NCBI RefSeq assembly: GCF_002735905.1
Contig: NZ_PEBD01000004.1
Span: 744,001-808,000, forward strand
DNA length: 64,000 nucleotides
Source: Williamsia muralis
GTDB taxonomy: Bacteria > Actinomycetota > Actinomycetes > Mycobacteriales > Mycobacteriaceae
Direction of reading: 5' to 3'
Both the position numbers and the translations under genes were made by a program. Shown one piece after another: positions 26,509 through 35,006 of this stretch. Positions within the stretch are counted from its first letter, which is position 1. Every line of letters begins with the position of its first letter. The notes below the pieces were generated by a model, which saw only the letters and a list, made by a program, of their open reading frames with translations, ran no database searches and had not been told where the DNA came from.

Positions 26509-28826
26509 TTGCCTGCCACCGCCGGGAGGAGCTGGGTCAGCTCGGCCACGTGGTCGGGATGGTCGGCCGGCACGATGCCCGAGTACACCGCAGTCCAGCA
26601 CCCGGGGCAGCATTGCTGCCGGAAAACTACTGGAGTGTCGACGTATTCGGCAGGATCCGATGTGACCTGCGGCCCGGCGGTGTGCGACGGGCCCTCGTAC
26701 ACGGCCAGCGACAGCTTGCCGGTCTTGGTGTCGCCGAGAAGTCGCCCGCAGTGCGCGCAACCGACCACTCGGGCGTCGCCGATGGTCACCTCCACGAGGT
26801 TGTCGTCGAGCCGCCTGGCTCGGGTCAGGTCGAGCGTTGACTCCTGCCCGGTGGGCACATCGGAACGCTCGCGGCGCTCGTCTTTCAGTGCAGCACGGTG
26901 TTGTTCGGTCGCGTTGGTGTCCAGCTCACCGTCTTTCACCACGACGCCATAACCCACTGCAGCGCCGTCCACCGTCACCTTGCCGTTGCGGACATCAAGC
27001 GCCACCGATTCGGGGTCGCGGCGCAGGGGGTCGCCGTAACCACCACCGCCCTGCCAGTGCATGTACAGCACCTCACCCGGAGCGAGGTGACTCTCGGCGT
27101 AGCAGGCTCCGATCTCCTTGTTGGCACCCAGATCGTCGAGTGAGCCCGGAATGGCACCGCTCGCCAGCAATTCGGTGATGCCGGAGTTACGCGCCAGGAT
27201 TTCCAATCCCGTGTTACCGGGCAGACCTCCGGCCAATCCGGAGTTCTGTGCGACCGCCTTGCCGGCGGAGGCGAAGATCAATCCCATCGGCAGACTTGTG
27301 CCGTACGGGGTCACGGCCAGCGATGCGCTGACGCCGCCGCGATGGCGTCCGGGACCGCCCGAGTCCGGTTCTTCTTTGCGCCACAACGTGAGTAGTGGGT
27401 AGAGGAACTCGGTCATCTCGGTGTCGGGGATGCGGCCCATGGGGATGCAGAACAATCCGCCGGTGTCCATGCCGTCGGCCACAGGGCGTCCGCCGTAGCC
27501 ACCGCTCATCGGCTCCATCAGGATGTTCAGGAAGGGCACGGGTTGTTCTCCGCGTTCGTCGAGGCCCGCGACCACCGCAGTATCCCACGTGCCGCAGCAC
27601 GACGCCATCACGTTCTTGCCGAGCTCGATGTGGCGGTCGAGCATCTGCGCCAGACACTCGGCAACGAGGTTGCCCGTCAGCCACGCCGGCCCGATCGGAC
27701 CGCGACTGACCGCGGCTGGGAACGTGGCGTTGTTGATGGTGCCTTCTTCGGCGATCAGGTCGAAGCATCGCATCAGACCACCTGCAGACCAGGGGATGTC
27801 ACCCGCGAGAATCGGCAGAAGGGCCAGCATCACGCCGCCGCGCATGCCGGCGTACGTGCAGTTGATGACGCCGGTTTGCGGGTCGGTGCCGGTGAAGTCG
27901 AAGGAGAGGTGGTTGTCCTTCTTGGTCATTGCGAGGGTGATCTTGTGGACCTCCCGATCGCCGACGCTCGACTGGTCCTGATAGCCGGTGGCGTGCCAGG
28001 TGCCGTCGGGCAGGTCGGTCAGCTTGGCGCGCAGCCGACTCTCGGCATCGGCCATCATGCGCTTCATGACAGCTTTGACGGTGTCGGCGCCGTACTGTTC
28101 GATGACTGCGAGCAGCCGCTCACGGCCGACGCTGTTCGCGCCGATCTTCGCGCGCAGGTCCAGCCCCACCAGCATGGGTACGCGGGAGCGTCGAACCCAT
28201 ACGTCGGCGACGTCGCGTTGCAGCTGGAAGTCCCGGACCACCTTGATAGGTGGCGTCGGAAGTGATTCGGAGAACACGTCTTTGGCCGCCGGGTCGAACG
28301 AGCCGAGTCCTGAGCCGCCGAGGTCGGGCTCGTGGCAAATGGCACTCGTCCAGCCGAACAGCATGCCGTCGTAGAAGACCGGTTGGTAGACCATGACGTC
28401 GCTCTGGTGCAGTCCGCCGCCGACCCAGGGGTCGTTGCAGAGGAACATGTCACCCTCGGTGATGCCGGGGTTGGTGGATCGGTGCTGCAGGGTCCAGTAG
28501 ATGGCGAGGTCGACGGCGCCGACCAGCATGGTGTTGTAGAGGCCCACCTGCACTTCTTGTCCGAGTTCGTCGCTGACGGCGAAGTCGAAGTCGTTGGCGT
28601 CGGTGACGATCGGCGATCCCGACATGCGCTTGAGGGCGTCGCCCATCTCGTCGGTGACCGACCACAGCCGGTGTCGGATCACCTCGTAGGTGAGCGGGTC
28701 GAGCTGGTCGATCTGTTCCTGGGTGACGGTGTGGACGGGGAGTGACGGGGGCAACGACCTGGAGAGGGCGTCGACATCTATCGGCCGGCTGGAGAAGACT
28801 TCTGAGCCGGGGATCGGTGCGGTCAT
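26505..28826 (-). CDS. hyuB: Hydantoinase B / acetone carboxylase alpha-type subunit
   Basis: 773 residues. The main part is the hydantoinase B/oxoprolinase domain (RHRLWSVTDEMGDALKRMSG, GDMFLCNDPWVGGGLHQSDV, 'GGYGGRPVADGMDTGG', HWQGGGGYGDPLRRDPE). A C-terminal extension of about 130 residues carries two CxxC pairs (GCAHCGRLLG and QQCCPGCW), probably a metal-binding ribbon; acetophenone and acetone carboxylase relatives also have added subunits or tails. It acts with HyuA in ATP-dependent hydrolysis of a cyclic imide/lactam or carboxylation of a ketone. The gap to hyuA is 18 bases. Confidence 0.9.
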   Translation of the reverse strand: MTAPIPGSEVFSSRPIDVDALSRSLPPSLPVHTVTQEQIDQLDPLTYEVIRHRLWSVTDEMGDALKRMSGSPIVTDANDFDFAVSDELGQEVQVGLYNTMLVGAVDLAIYWTLQHRSTNPGITEGDMFLCNDPWVGGGLHQSDVMVYQPVFYDGMLFGWTSAICHEPDLGGSGLGSFDPAAKDVFSESLPTPPIKVVRDFQLQRDVADVWVRRSRVPMLVGLDLRAKIGANSVGRERLLAVIEQYGADTVKAVMKRMMADAESRLRAKLTDLPDGTWHATGYQDQSSVGDREVHKITLAMTKKDNHLSFDFTGTDPQTGVINCTYAGMRGGVMLALLPILAGDIPWSAGGLMRCFDLIAEEGTINNATFPAAVSRGPIGPAWLTGNLVAECLAQMLDRHIELGKNVMASCCGTWDTAVVAGLDERGEQPVPFLNILMEPMSGGYGGRPVADGMDTGGLFCIPMGRIPDTEMTEFLYPLLTLWRKEEPDSGGPGRHRGGVSASLAVTPYGTSLPMGLIFASAGKAVAQNSGLAGGLPGNTGLEILARNSGITELLASGAIPGSLDDLGANKEIGACYAESHLAPGEVLYMHWQGGGGYGDPLRRDPESVALDVRNGKVTVDGAAVGYGVVVKDGELDTNATEQHRAALKDERRERSDVPTGQESTLDLTRARRLDDNLVEVTIGDARVVGCAHCGRLLGDTKTGKLSLAVYEGPSHTAGPQVTSDPAEYVDTPVVFRQQCCPGCWTAVYSGIVPADHPDHVAELTQLLPAVAGK

Positions 28827-28844
28827 GAATGGGCTCCTGTGGCT

Positions 28845-30953
28845 TTAGGTCTGGTCGACCGTGATGATGAGGTTGCCGAGGCGATCGATCTCGCCCGTGG
28901 TGTTATGCGGCACAACAACAGTGGTGGTGGGTACCTCGATGACCGCGGGGCCACGCAGTACGTGGCCGGCCCGCAGACCCGCGTAGTCGTAGATGTCGGT
29001 GTCGACGTATCCCTGGCGGCCGTCGAGGCACACCTTCCGGACGCCGAGGTGCGCGGCGCTCGCGTCCGGTGAGTCGGCGACCTCCAGTTCAGGGAGCTCC
29101 GGGGTGAAGGGGAGGACACCCGTGCCGCGAATCCGGTAGGTGATGGCCTGTATCCCGGCCTCGCGGAAGCCACTGTCCTTGCCGTAGAGCTCGGCGTACC
29201 GGGTCTCGAATGTCTCTGCGGCGGTGGCAACTTCAGCAGAGGTCAACGAGCCCGACGGAATCGGTGTGGCCACCTCGGCCAGTTGCATCGCGTACCGCAT
29301 GTCGATCTCGCGTTCGATCTCCACCGACTTGAACGTCAGGCCCTGCCGGTCGAGCTGTTCGCGGACTTGCTCTTCCAAGACCTTGAAGTTCTGCTCCACG
29401 CGCGCGGGATCGAGCGGTAACGCAGCTGGGTCCGAGAGTTCCCTGGCGAGAACGATGTCGGAGGAGGCCAGGCCGTAGGCCGAGAAGGCGGAGGCCACCT
29501 GGCCGAGGGGGACCACCACCTGCGACACCCCGATCTCCTGGGCGTAGAGCCCACAGTGCGCCGGGCCGGAACCGCCGAAGGCGTAGACGATGAAGTTGCG
29601 GGGATCGTGTCCTGCCTCCACCACCGTCTTGCGCAGCAGATCTCCGGTTTGGGCGTTCTGTACCGCGTAGATCGCGGCGGCGGCTTCTTCGACAGAGAGT
29701 CCGAGTGGCTCTGCGATGCGGGTGCGGATGGCTTCGCGAGCGAAGTTGAGGTCCAGCGCTTTACGGCCGCCGAGCAGGCCGCGTTCGGGCAGGATGCCGA
29801 GGACCAGGTTGGCATCAGTGTTGGTGGGCTCGGTGCCACCCTGGCCGTAACACGCCGGCCCGGGGACGGCCTGCGCGCTGTGCGGTCCGATCTGCAGGTT
29901 GCCGCCGGCATCGAGCCAGGCGATCGCTCCGCCGCCGGCGCCGATCGCGTGGACTTCGAGCGTCGGCACGTTGATGGGGTGATGGTTGATGATGGTGCTC
30001 GACGATCGGACCGGTTCGCCGTCGACGATCATGCCGACGAGGAACGTGGTGCCGCCGGCATCGGTGGCGATGATGTTGCTGTGTCCCAGTTGGCGTCCGA
30101 GCGACACCGAACCGACAACACCGCCCGTCAGCACCGAACCCACGGTGGAGATCGCGTTGCCGGGAGCTTCCGACGCGGCGACCGCGCCACCATTGCTCTG
30201 CATGACCAGCAGGGGACCGGCGAGCTTGTGCTCGCGCAGCTTGCCTTCGAGCTCACCGAGGTAGTCGCGCAGGCCGGGCCCGATCTGGGTGCTCATGATT
30301 GTTGTTGCGTTGCGCGCGAACTCACGGATGCGGGGGCTGACTTCGCTGGAGAGGGACACGAAGACAGTGGGGTCGATCTCGTGGACGATGTCGCGGATGC
30401 GTTGTTCGTGGGCGGGATTGCGGAACGACCACAGGAGCGACACAGCGATTGCTGTGATGCCGTCGTCGAGAAGGGTTCTGACAGTGGCGCGTACCTCGTT
30501 TTCGTCGAGTGCCACCACCACGCGACCGTCACGGTCGACCCGCTCGGTGACCTCGAGTGCGTGGCGCTTGTGCACAAGACCGTGAGACTTGCTCTGCGCC
30601 ATCACGTTCTGCAGCTGCTCGGGGGAGCGGCCGAGATACCGGCCTTCCACGTTCATGATGTAGATCGAGTCGCGGTGGCCTTTGGTGGTCAGGAACCCGA
30701 CGTCAGGCACGTTGCCCATCACCAAGGCGTTCAGCGACGATGTGGTGCCGTGCGCGATGTGGTGGGTGTTCGCCAGCATTTCGTCGAGCGGCTGACCCAA
30801 TTGCTCCGCCAGCACACCGAGGACGTCCATGACCCCCTGTGAGTAGTCCGGGGGCGTCGACGGCGACTTGCCGCCGATCAGCAGACCGTTCCCGTCATCG
30901 AGGACGGCATCGGTGAACGTCCCTCCGACGTCCACTCCGATCACGTATGCCAT
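28845..30953 (-). CDS. hyuA: Hydantoinase A / acetone carboxylase beta-type ATP-binding subunit
   Basis: 702 residues from the ATG giving MAYVIGVDVGGTFTDAVLDD, the usual family start; the frame stays open a further 173 codons without family sequence. The ASKHA-type ATPase signatures are present: DVGGTFTDAV near the N-terminus, ATDAGGTTFLVGMIVDGEP and VYAFGGSGPAHCGLYAQE. It supplies ATP-dependent phosphorylation of the substrate for the HyuB partner. It is the first gene of the leftward arm, transcribed from a promoter identified at 31006-31034. Confidence 0.92.
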   Translation of the reverse strand: MAYVIGVDVGGTFTDAVLDDGNGLLIGGKSPSTPPDYSQGVMDVLGVLAEQLGQPLDEMLANTHHIAHGTTSSLNALVMGNVPDVGFLTTKGHRDSIYIMNVEGRYLGRSPEQLQNVMAQSKSHGLVHKRHALEVTERVDRDGRVVVALDENEVRATVRTLLDDGITAIAVSLLWSFRNPAHEQRIRDIVHEIDPTVFVSLSSEVSPRIREFARNATTIMSTQIGPGLRDYLGELEGKLREHKLAGPLLVMQSNGGAVAASEAPGNAISTVGSVLTGGVVGSVSLGRQLGHSNIIATDAGGTTFLVGMIVDGEPVRSSSTIINHHPINVPTLEVHAIGAGGGAIAWLDAGGNLQIGPHSAQAVPGPACYGQGGTEPTNTDANLVLGILPERGLLGGRKALDLNFAREAIRTRIAEPLGLSVEEAAAAIYAVQNAQTGDLLRKTVVEAGHDPRNFIVYAFGGSGPAHCGLYAQEIGVSQVVVPLGQVASAFSAYGLASSDIVLARELSDPAALPLDPARVEQNFKVLEEQVREQLDRQGLTFKSVEIEREIDMRYAMQLAEVATPIPSGSLTSAEVATAAETFETRYAELYGKDSGFREAGIQAITYRIRGTGVLPFTPELPELEVADSPDASAAHLGVRKVCLDGRQGYVDTDIYDYAGLRAGHVLRGPAVIEVPTTTVVVPHNTTGEIDRLGNLIITVDQT

Positions 30954-31005
30954 GGCCAGGTTCTCCTTCAGTTGCCGCGCAGTTCGTTCATTTACGTCGA
31001 CGTTG

Positions 31006-31034
31006 AGTATTCGACGCGTTTGCTCAGCTGTCAA
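31006..31034 (-). promoter_or_regulatory. Promoter for the hyuA arm
   Basis: On the minus strand TTGACA (31034-31029) and AATACT (31011-31006) are separated by 17 bases, a good sigma-70-type promoter. The -10 box is embedded in GCGTCGAATACT and is followed by the palindrome ACGTCGACGT. The same GCGTCGAATA element covers the -10 of the opposing promoter, suggesting a shared operator, perhaps for the TetR protein of the locus. Confidence 0.65.
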
Positions 31035-31112
31035 GCAGGAAATGTGAGCCGCCTCACCGATTGTGCCGCGTGCGCCGAAGTTTGTGCAGCTCAGGGGCGC
31101 GCAGATTGCCGC

Positions 31113-31141
31113 TTGACGAATTGTCGTGAGCGTCGAATAAT
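31113..31141 (+). promoter_or_regulatory. Promoter for the isomerase/VOC arm
   Basis: TTGACG (31113-31118) and AATAAT (31136-31141) are separated by exactly 17 bases, ending 67 bases before the isomerase ATG. The sequence GCGTCGAATA spans the -10 box, as in the opposing promoter, and a GACGTC palindrome lies just downstream. Rightward transcription of the 31209-34137 genes most likely begins here. Confidence 0.65.
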
Positions 31142-31208
31142 CGTCGTAGACGTCAACGCGACGTTCGATGGTGCCGTCTTTGGCGCCTGAACTCGAAAGG
31201 ACGGCCAG

Positions 31209-31964
31209 ATGAGCGTTCACCGAATCGGCCTGGTGGTGCCAAGCTCCAACGTCACCGTCGAGACCGAGATGCCCGCCCTGTTGCGGCGACATCCCACCTC
31301 GGAGTTCTCTTTTCACTCGACGCGTATGCGGATGCACCGGGTGTCTCCGGAGGAGCTCGCTGCCATGAACGCCCAGCGTGAGCGGTGCGTGATGGAGATT
31401 GCCGACGCCGCGCCTGAGGCGATCCTCTACGCCTGCCTGGTGGCCCTGATGGTCGGTGGACCGGGGGAGCACCAGCGGGTGGAAGGTGCCGTTGCCGAGC
31501 AGTTGGCGACGGGCGGTTCGGAGGCGATCATCCGGTCGAGTGCCGGCGCGTTGGTCGAGGGCTTGCGTGCCCTCGATGCCAAGCGCATCGCAATCGTGAC
31601 GCCGTACCTGCGCCCGCTGGCCGAGAAGGTTGTCGAGTACCTCGAGGCCGAGGACTTCGCGGTGGTCGACTGGCGCGCACTTGAAGTGGCTGACAACGCC
31701 GAGGTCGGCTGCATTCCCGGCGACCGCGTGATGGAAGCCGCCCGGTCGCTTGATCTCACCGACGTCGACGCTGTGGTGCTCTCGTGCTGCGTGCAGATGC
31801 CGTCACTTGCCCTGATCGACGACGCCGAGCGTGAGTTCGGCATTCCCGTCCTGTCGGCGGCGACCGCCGGCGCGTACAGCCTGCTGCGTGGCCTCGGCCT
31901 GCCCGTGGCCATCGACGGTGCCGGCAGTCTGCTGCGCGCAGACGTGACTTCCGTTCCGGCCTGA
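31209..31964 (+). CDS. Maleate cis-trans isomerase / Asp-Glu racemase family protein
   Basis: 251 residues of the Asp/Glu racemase superfamily, maleate isomerase branch. It starts RIGLVVPSSNVTVETEMPAL. The two catalytic Cys are visible: 'ILYACLVALMVGGPG' (near residue 77) and 'VVLSCCVQMPSLALID' (near 192). Maleate isomerase converts maleate (from gentisate-type or nicotinate degradation) to fumarate; arylmalonate decarboxylase is a close alternative. It heads the rightward arm behind a GAAAGGA ribosome site. Confidence 0.85.
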   Translation: MSVHRIGLVVPSSNVTVETEMPALLRRHPTSEFSFHSTRMRMHRVSPEELAAMNAQRERCVMEIADAAPEAILYACLVALMVGGPGEHQRVEGAVAEQLATGGSEAIIRSSAGALVEGLRALDAKRIAIVTPYLRPLAEKVVEYLEAEDFAVVDWRALEVADNAEVGCIPGDRVMEAARSLDLTDVDAVVLSCCVQMPSLALIDDAEREFGIPVLSAATAGAYSLLRGLGLPVAIDGAGSLLRADVTSVPA

Positions 31965-31994
31965 CATTCCCAAGCTCAACAGAAGGACGTACTC

Positions 31995-32654
31995 ATGAGC
32001 GAGCTCGACCACAAGGTGCGCGGTGTTGACCACGTCGCATACCCAACATTCGACCCGGCGGGCACCGTCCGCTTCTATCGCGACGTGCTCGGTTTCCCTG
32101 TGGTGCACTCGATTTGTGCCGCTGGCTGGGGTCCGGACAAGCATCCCGACTTCATCCACTTCTTTTTCGACATCGGTAACGACGACCGGCTTGCGTTCTT
32201 CTACTACTTCGGCCTCGAACCGTTCGAGGGTGGACCGCAGGGCGACTCGTATTCGCGCTTCGCCGAGGACGTTCCGATCTTCTTCATCCGGTCGCGGCAC
32301 CTGGCCATCCACGTCGACAACGAGGACGACCTACTCGAATACCGTCGACGCCTCGACGGCAGTGACTGGCCGGTGGAGATGCAGATCCAGCACGAGACCA
32401 TCGAGTCGATCTACACCCATGACCCTAACGGCTACATGATCGAGATCACCCGAGCGATGCGTCCGGTGACACCCCAGGAAGATCTTGATGCGAACCTGAC
32501 CATCGACGCGTTGATCGACGTTGTGTCTGCGCCAAATCCGAGCATGGCCGGTCTGCTGACCCGCAAGGCTGAGCTGATCGTTCAGCGTGCAGCGCAGTGG
32601 CAAGAGGAGCAGGACGCGCAGTCGGCGCTTGATGTGGTGGAGGTCGGACGATGA
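31995..32654 (+). CDS. VOC (glyoxalase/extradiol dioxygenase fold) protein
   Basis: 219 residues. The N-terminal half shows the VOC pattern KVRGVDHVAYPTFDPAGTVR, FYRDVLGFPVV, a second metal-ligand region 'RHLAIHVDNEDDLLEYRRRL' and YTHDPNGYMIEIT with a terminal Glu ligand. Such proteins are metal-dependent isomerases, dioxygenases or lyases. In this locus a ring-cleavage or CoA-thioester isomerase role would fit, but that is inference. It starts 30 bases after the isomerase and overlaps the next gene by four bases. Confidence 0.88.
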   Translation: MSELDHKVRGVDHVAYPTFDPAGTVRFYRDVLGFPVVHSICAAGWGPDKHPDFIHFFFDIGNDDRLAFFYYFGLEPFEGGPQGDSYSRFAEDVPIFFIRSRHLAIHVDNEDDLLEYRRRLDGSDWPVEMQIQHETIESIYTHDPNGYMIEITRAMRPVTPQEDLDANLTIDALIDVVSAPNPSMAGLLTRKAELIVQRAAQWQEEQDAQSALDVVEVGR

Positions 32655-32896
32655 CCACGTTCTTCATCTTGGATGTGCCCGAGAACAAGGCGGTCGCTGC
32701 CGTGGCGGGCGAGGACCCCGATGTCACCGTGGATCACGTGGGGCCGTACTACCGGGTGTCGGCTGATTCGGCCATCGTGGTCGACCGGCGATCCACCGGC
32801 TGTCGCCATGCCGTCTGGTACAGCTGCGTCGCCGGACTAGGAGCGTCACGAATCACCCAGTGGGACAAAGACGCCTTGAAGGTGGAACCGCTGTGA
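32651..32896 (+). CDS. Small protein of unknown function
   Basis: 81 residues, ATG overlapping the VOC stop and its own stop overlapping the GTG of the hydrolase, so it is translationally coupled on both sides. It reads MTTFFILDVPENKAVAAVAG, ends in a 'WDKDALKVEPL' tail and contains Cys in 'STGCRHAVWYSCVAG'. I do not recognise the family. It could be a small subunit or chaperone of the flanking enzymes. Confidence 0.7.
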   Translation: MTTFFILDVPENKAVAAVAGEDPDVTVDHVGPYYRVSADSAIVVDRRSTGCRHAVWYSCVAGLGASRITQWDKDALKVEPL

Positions 32897-34137
32897 CCGT
32901 TGCTGATGCTGGGAAGCGCTTAGGCGCAGGCCGGTACATCGAGTCCGCGGAGCAACCGTCGAACGCGGTGACGTCGGTGCATGAGCTGACCACGTCTGAC
33001 GGTGCGAAGGTGTCTGGGGTGCTGCGGACTGTCCCGTCGGCGCGGACCGTGGTCGCGCTGATGCATCCGCGTCAGGATCTGACCCACCACGTGCTGGTTC
33101 CTGAACTGCTGGCCCGCGGGTTTGCGGTGTGGACGCAGGGCACGCGGTCGGTGAACAACGATCTGAACTTGATCCACGAGCAGGCGCTGCTTGATGTCGC
33201 GGCGGGCCAAGTGTTTCTGCGGGACAGGGGCTTTGACTCGGTGGTGTCGCTGGGTCACTCCGGGGGTGGAACGCTGTTTGCGTTCTATCACCAACAGGCA
33301 GGACTGGCTCCTGATGAGCGGCTGACGCGCACGCCCGCAGGCCGGCCAGTTGCCCTTGCATCGGCGGAGATGCCGGTGCCCGACGGTGCGTTATTTATGG
33401 CGCCGCATCCTGGGCAGGGGGAGTTGCTCCTGCGGTTGATCGATCCGTCGGTGGTTGACGAGAACGATCCGTTGAGTGTGGACCCAGCGTTGAATCCGTT
33501 TGATCCGGCCAACGGCTTTGTGGATGCGCCTGATGCGTCGTCGTATGCGCCGGAGTTCGTGGAGCAGTATCGGGCGGCGCAGCGTGCGAGGGTGGAGCGG
33601 CTTGATGCTGCCGCTCGGGCGCACGTTGCGGAGAGTGCCGATGCGCGTGCACGATTCAAGGTCTCGGGTGATCCGGCGGATCGACGTGTCGCGTTGGCAC
33701 CGCGGCTGATGACGGTGTATCGAACAGACGCCGATCTGCGGTTTGTAGACCCGTCACTGAGTCCGAACGACCGGCCGTACGGCTCGTTGTTCGGTCGTCG
33801 GCCTGACCTCACCAACTATGGGTTGGTCGGGTTCAGCCGGCTGTCTACCGCAGATGCGTGGTTGTCGACGTGGTCGGGGTTGTCGAGCAACGCTGCCTTC
33901 GTAAGCTGTGCTTCAGGCGTGCAGGTACCGACGCTGTTCGTCGAATTGACCGGGGATCAAGCATGTTTCCCGGAAGATGCGCTTGACATGGTTGGCGCGT
34001 TGGGGTCGGATGACGTGACGCATGTGCGGGTGGAAGGGACTCACTTTGGTGGGCCCATTCGAGATGGGTCTCCTACCGGGGCAAGTCTGGCTGCTGCTGA
34101 GATCGGTGGATGGTTGGGGGAAGGGTTCGAATCCTGA
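32893..34137 (+). CDS. Alpha/beta hydrolase-fold protein
   Basis: 414 residues, GTG start at 32893 overlapping the preceding stop (GTGA). The nucleophile elbow is GHSGGG in 'VVSLGHSGGGTLFAFYHQQ' with Ser123; later segments include VPTLFVELTGDQACFPEDAL (likely acid) and HVRVEGTHFGGP (likely His). A helical cap lies between. It is probably an ester, lactone or C-C bond hydrolase acting late in the pathway encoded by the locus. It ends convergently with the SRPBCC gene. Confidence 0.82.
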   Translation: MTVADAGKRLGAGRYIESAEQPSNAVTSVHELTTSDGAKVSGVLRTVPSARTVVALMHPRQDLTHHVLVPELLARGFAVWTQGTRSVNNDLNLIHEQALLDVAAGQVFLRDRGFDSVVSLGHSGGGTLFAFYHQQAGLAPDERLTRTPAGRPVALASAEMPVPDGALFMAPHPGQGELLLRLIDPSVVDENDPLSVDPALNPFDPANGFVDAPDASSYAPEFVEQYRAAQRARVERLDAAARAHVAESADARARFKVSGDPADRRVALAPRLMTVYRTDADLRFVDPSLSPNDRPYGSLFGRRPDLTNYGLVGFSRLSTADAWLSTWSGLSSNAAFVSCASGVQVPTLFVELTGDQACFPEDALDMVGALGSDDVTHVRVEGTHFGGPIRDGSPTGASLAAAEIGGWLGEGFES

Positions 34138-34170
34138 CGTTCAACCCACCGGGCGATATGCGCGTGGGTA

Positions 34171-34689
34171 CTACTTCCCTCCGGTCACCTGTTGCTGGAT
34201 CCCTAGGTAGTACTCCTGCTGGGCGGGGTAGTAGTCGTCGAAGTCGATGGCACTTGGGTCCGCGCCGGTCAGAGCGGCGACCAAGCGGTCGAGGTAATAC
34301 TCCCAGCCTGGTCCGGTGTTCTCGATTGTCGTTGGGTCGTAGATGATTTGGCTCAGGGTCAGTGTCGTGACCCCGTCGGCCTCTGAGAGTTCGACGATGA
34401 GGTCCCACGTCCCGAACTCGGCAGTGGTGCGCACCCGCAGCACTCGTGGTGGCTCGCAACGTTCGATGTTGTAGCGCGCGGGCGTGACATCGTCGCCTTC
34501 GGCGTTCATCGTGAACTCGACGTAGCCCTGTTCAGGGTCCCCGGTGAAAAAGCCGATCCACCGTGCGAGCCGGTCAGATTCGGTGACCGCTGCCCATACG
34601 TCGTCTATCGGGGCACGGAAGGTACGAACGAACGCCACTGCGTCGCCCTCGTCGCGCGGGGTGAATGAACCAGTCGGTGTGATGGTCAT
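34171..34689 (-). CDS. SRPBCC/AHSA1-domain protein
   Basis: 172 residues. AHSA1-type features are visible: FVRTFRAPIDDVWAAVTESD, RLARWIGFFTGDPEQGYVEF and a C-terminal 'GWEYYLDRLVAALTG' helix. Family members bind hydrophobic ligands and in actinobacteria are usually encoded directly after an ArsR regulator. Here only a start-less remnant of an upstream gene precedes it, its stop overlapping this ATG. The function is unknown. Confidence 0.88.
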   Translation of the reverse strand: MTITPTGSFTPRDEGDAVAFVRTFRAPIDDVWAAVTESDRLARWIGFFTGDPEQGYVEFTMNAEGDDVTPARYNIERCEPPRVLRVRTTAEFGTWDLIVELSEADGVTTLTLSQIIYDPTTIENTGPGWEYYLDRLVAALTGADPSAIDFDDYYPAQQEYYLGIQQQVTGGK

Positions 34690-34847
34690 GCGGTCTCCTC
34701 GTCGTGGGTGGTGGATCGGGCTTGTCGCGGTGTGCTGCGACGTTGCTTGACGGTGCGGCGCACCTCGGTGTTAAGAGCGTCGAGTGTGGCCCATACCGCG
34801 TGGCAGGGGTTCACGTGATCCAGCGAATCTGACGGGTCAAACAGCGA
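34686..34847 (-). pseudogene. 3' remnant of a gene upstream of the SRPBCC gene (probably ArsR regulator)
   Basis: The frame ending at the TGA that overlaps the SRPBCC ATG reads SLFDPSDSLDHVNPCHAVWA, then TLDALNTEVRRTVKQRR and on to a Thr-rich tail. It has good codon pattern but is closed by a stop at 34848-34850, with no HTH. This is what the last 50 codons of a truncated gene look like. By family habit the lost gene would be an ArsR-type regulator. The next 150 bases up to the methyltransferase show no gene, so the left edge of the island is probably here. Confidence 0.45.
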
Positions 34848-35006
34848 TCAGTGTGCCGGTTGGGGGGACGGAAGATGCGAGCAGGTAGGGATGCAGATAG
34901 CGGGGAGCATTTGGGGGATGGGGTGGTGTTGCGGCTGGCGAGGAGAACATGCTGCTTTGAGACGACTTGATTCTCGCGAGACAACATTGCCGCAGCGTGC
35001 GCGCTA

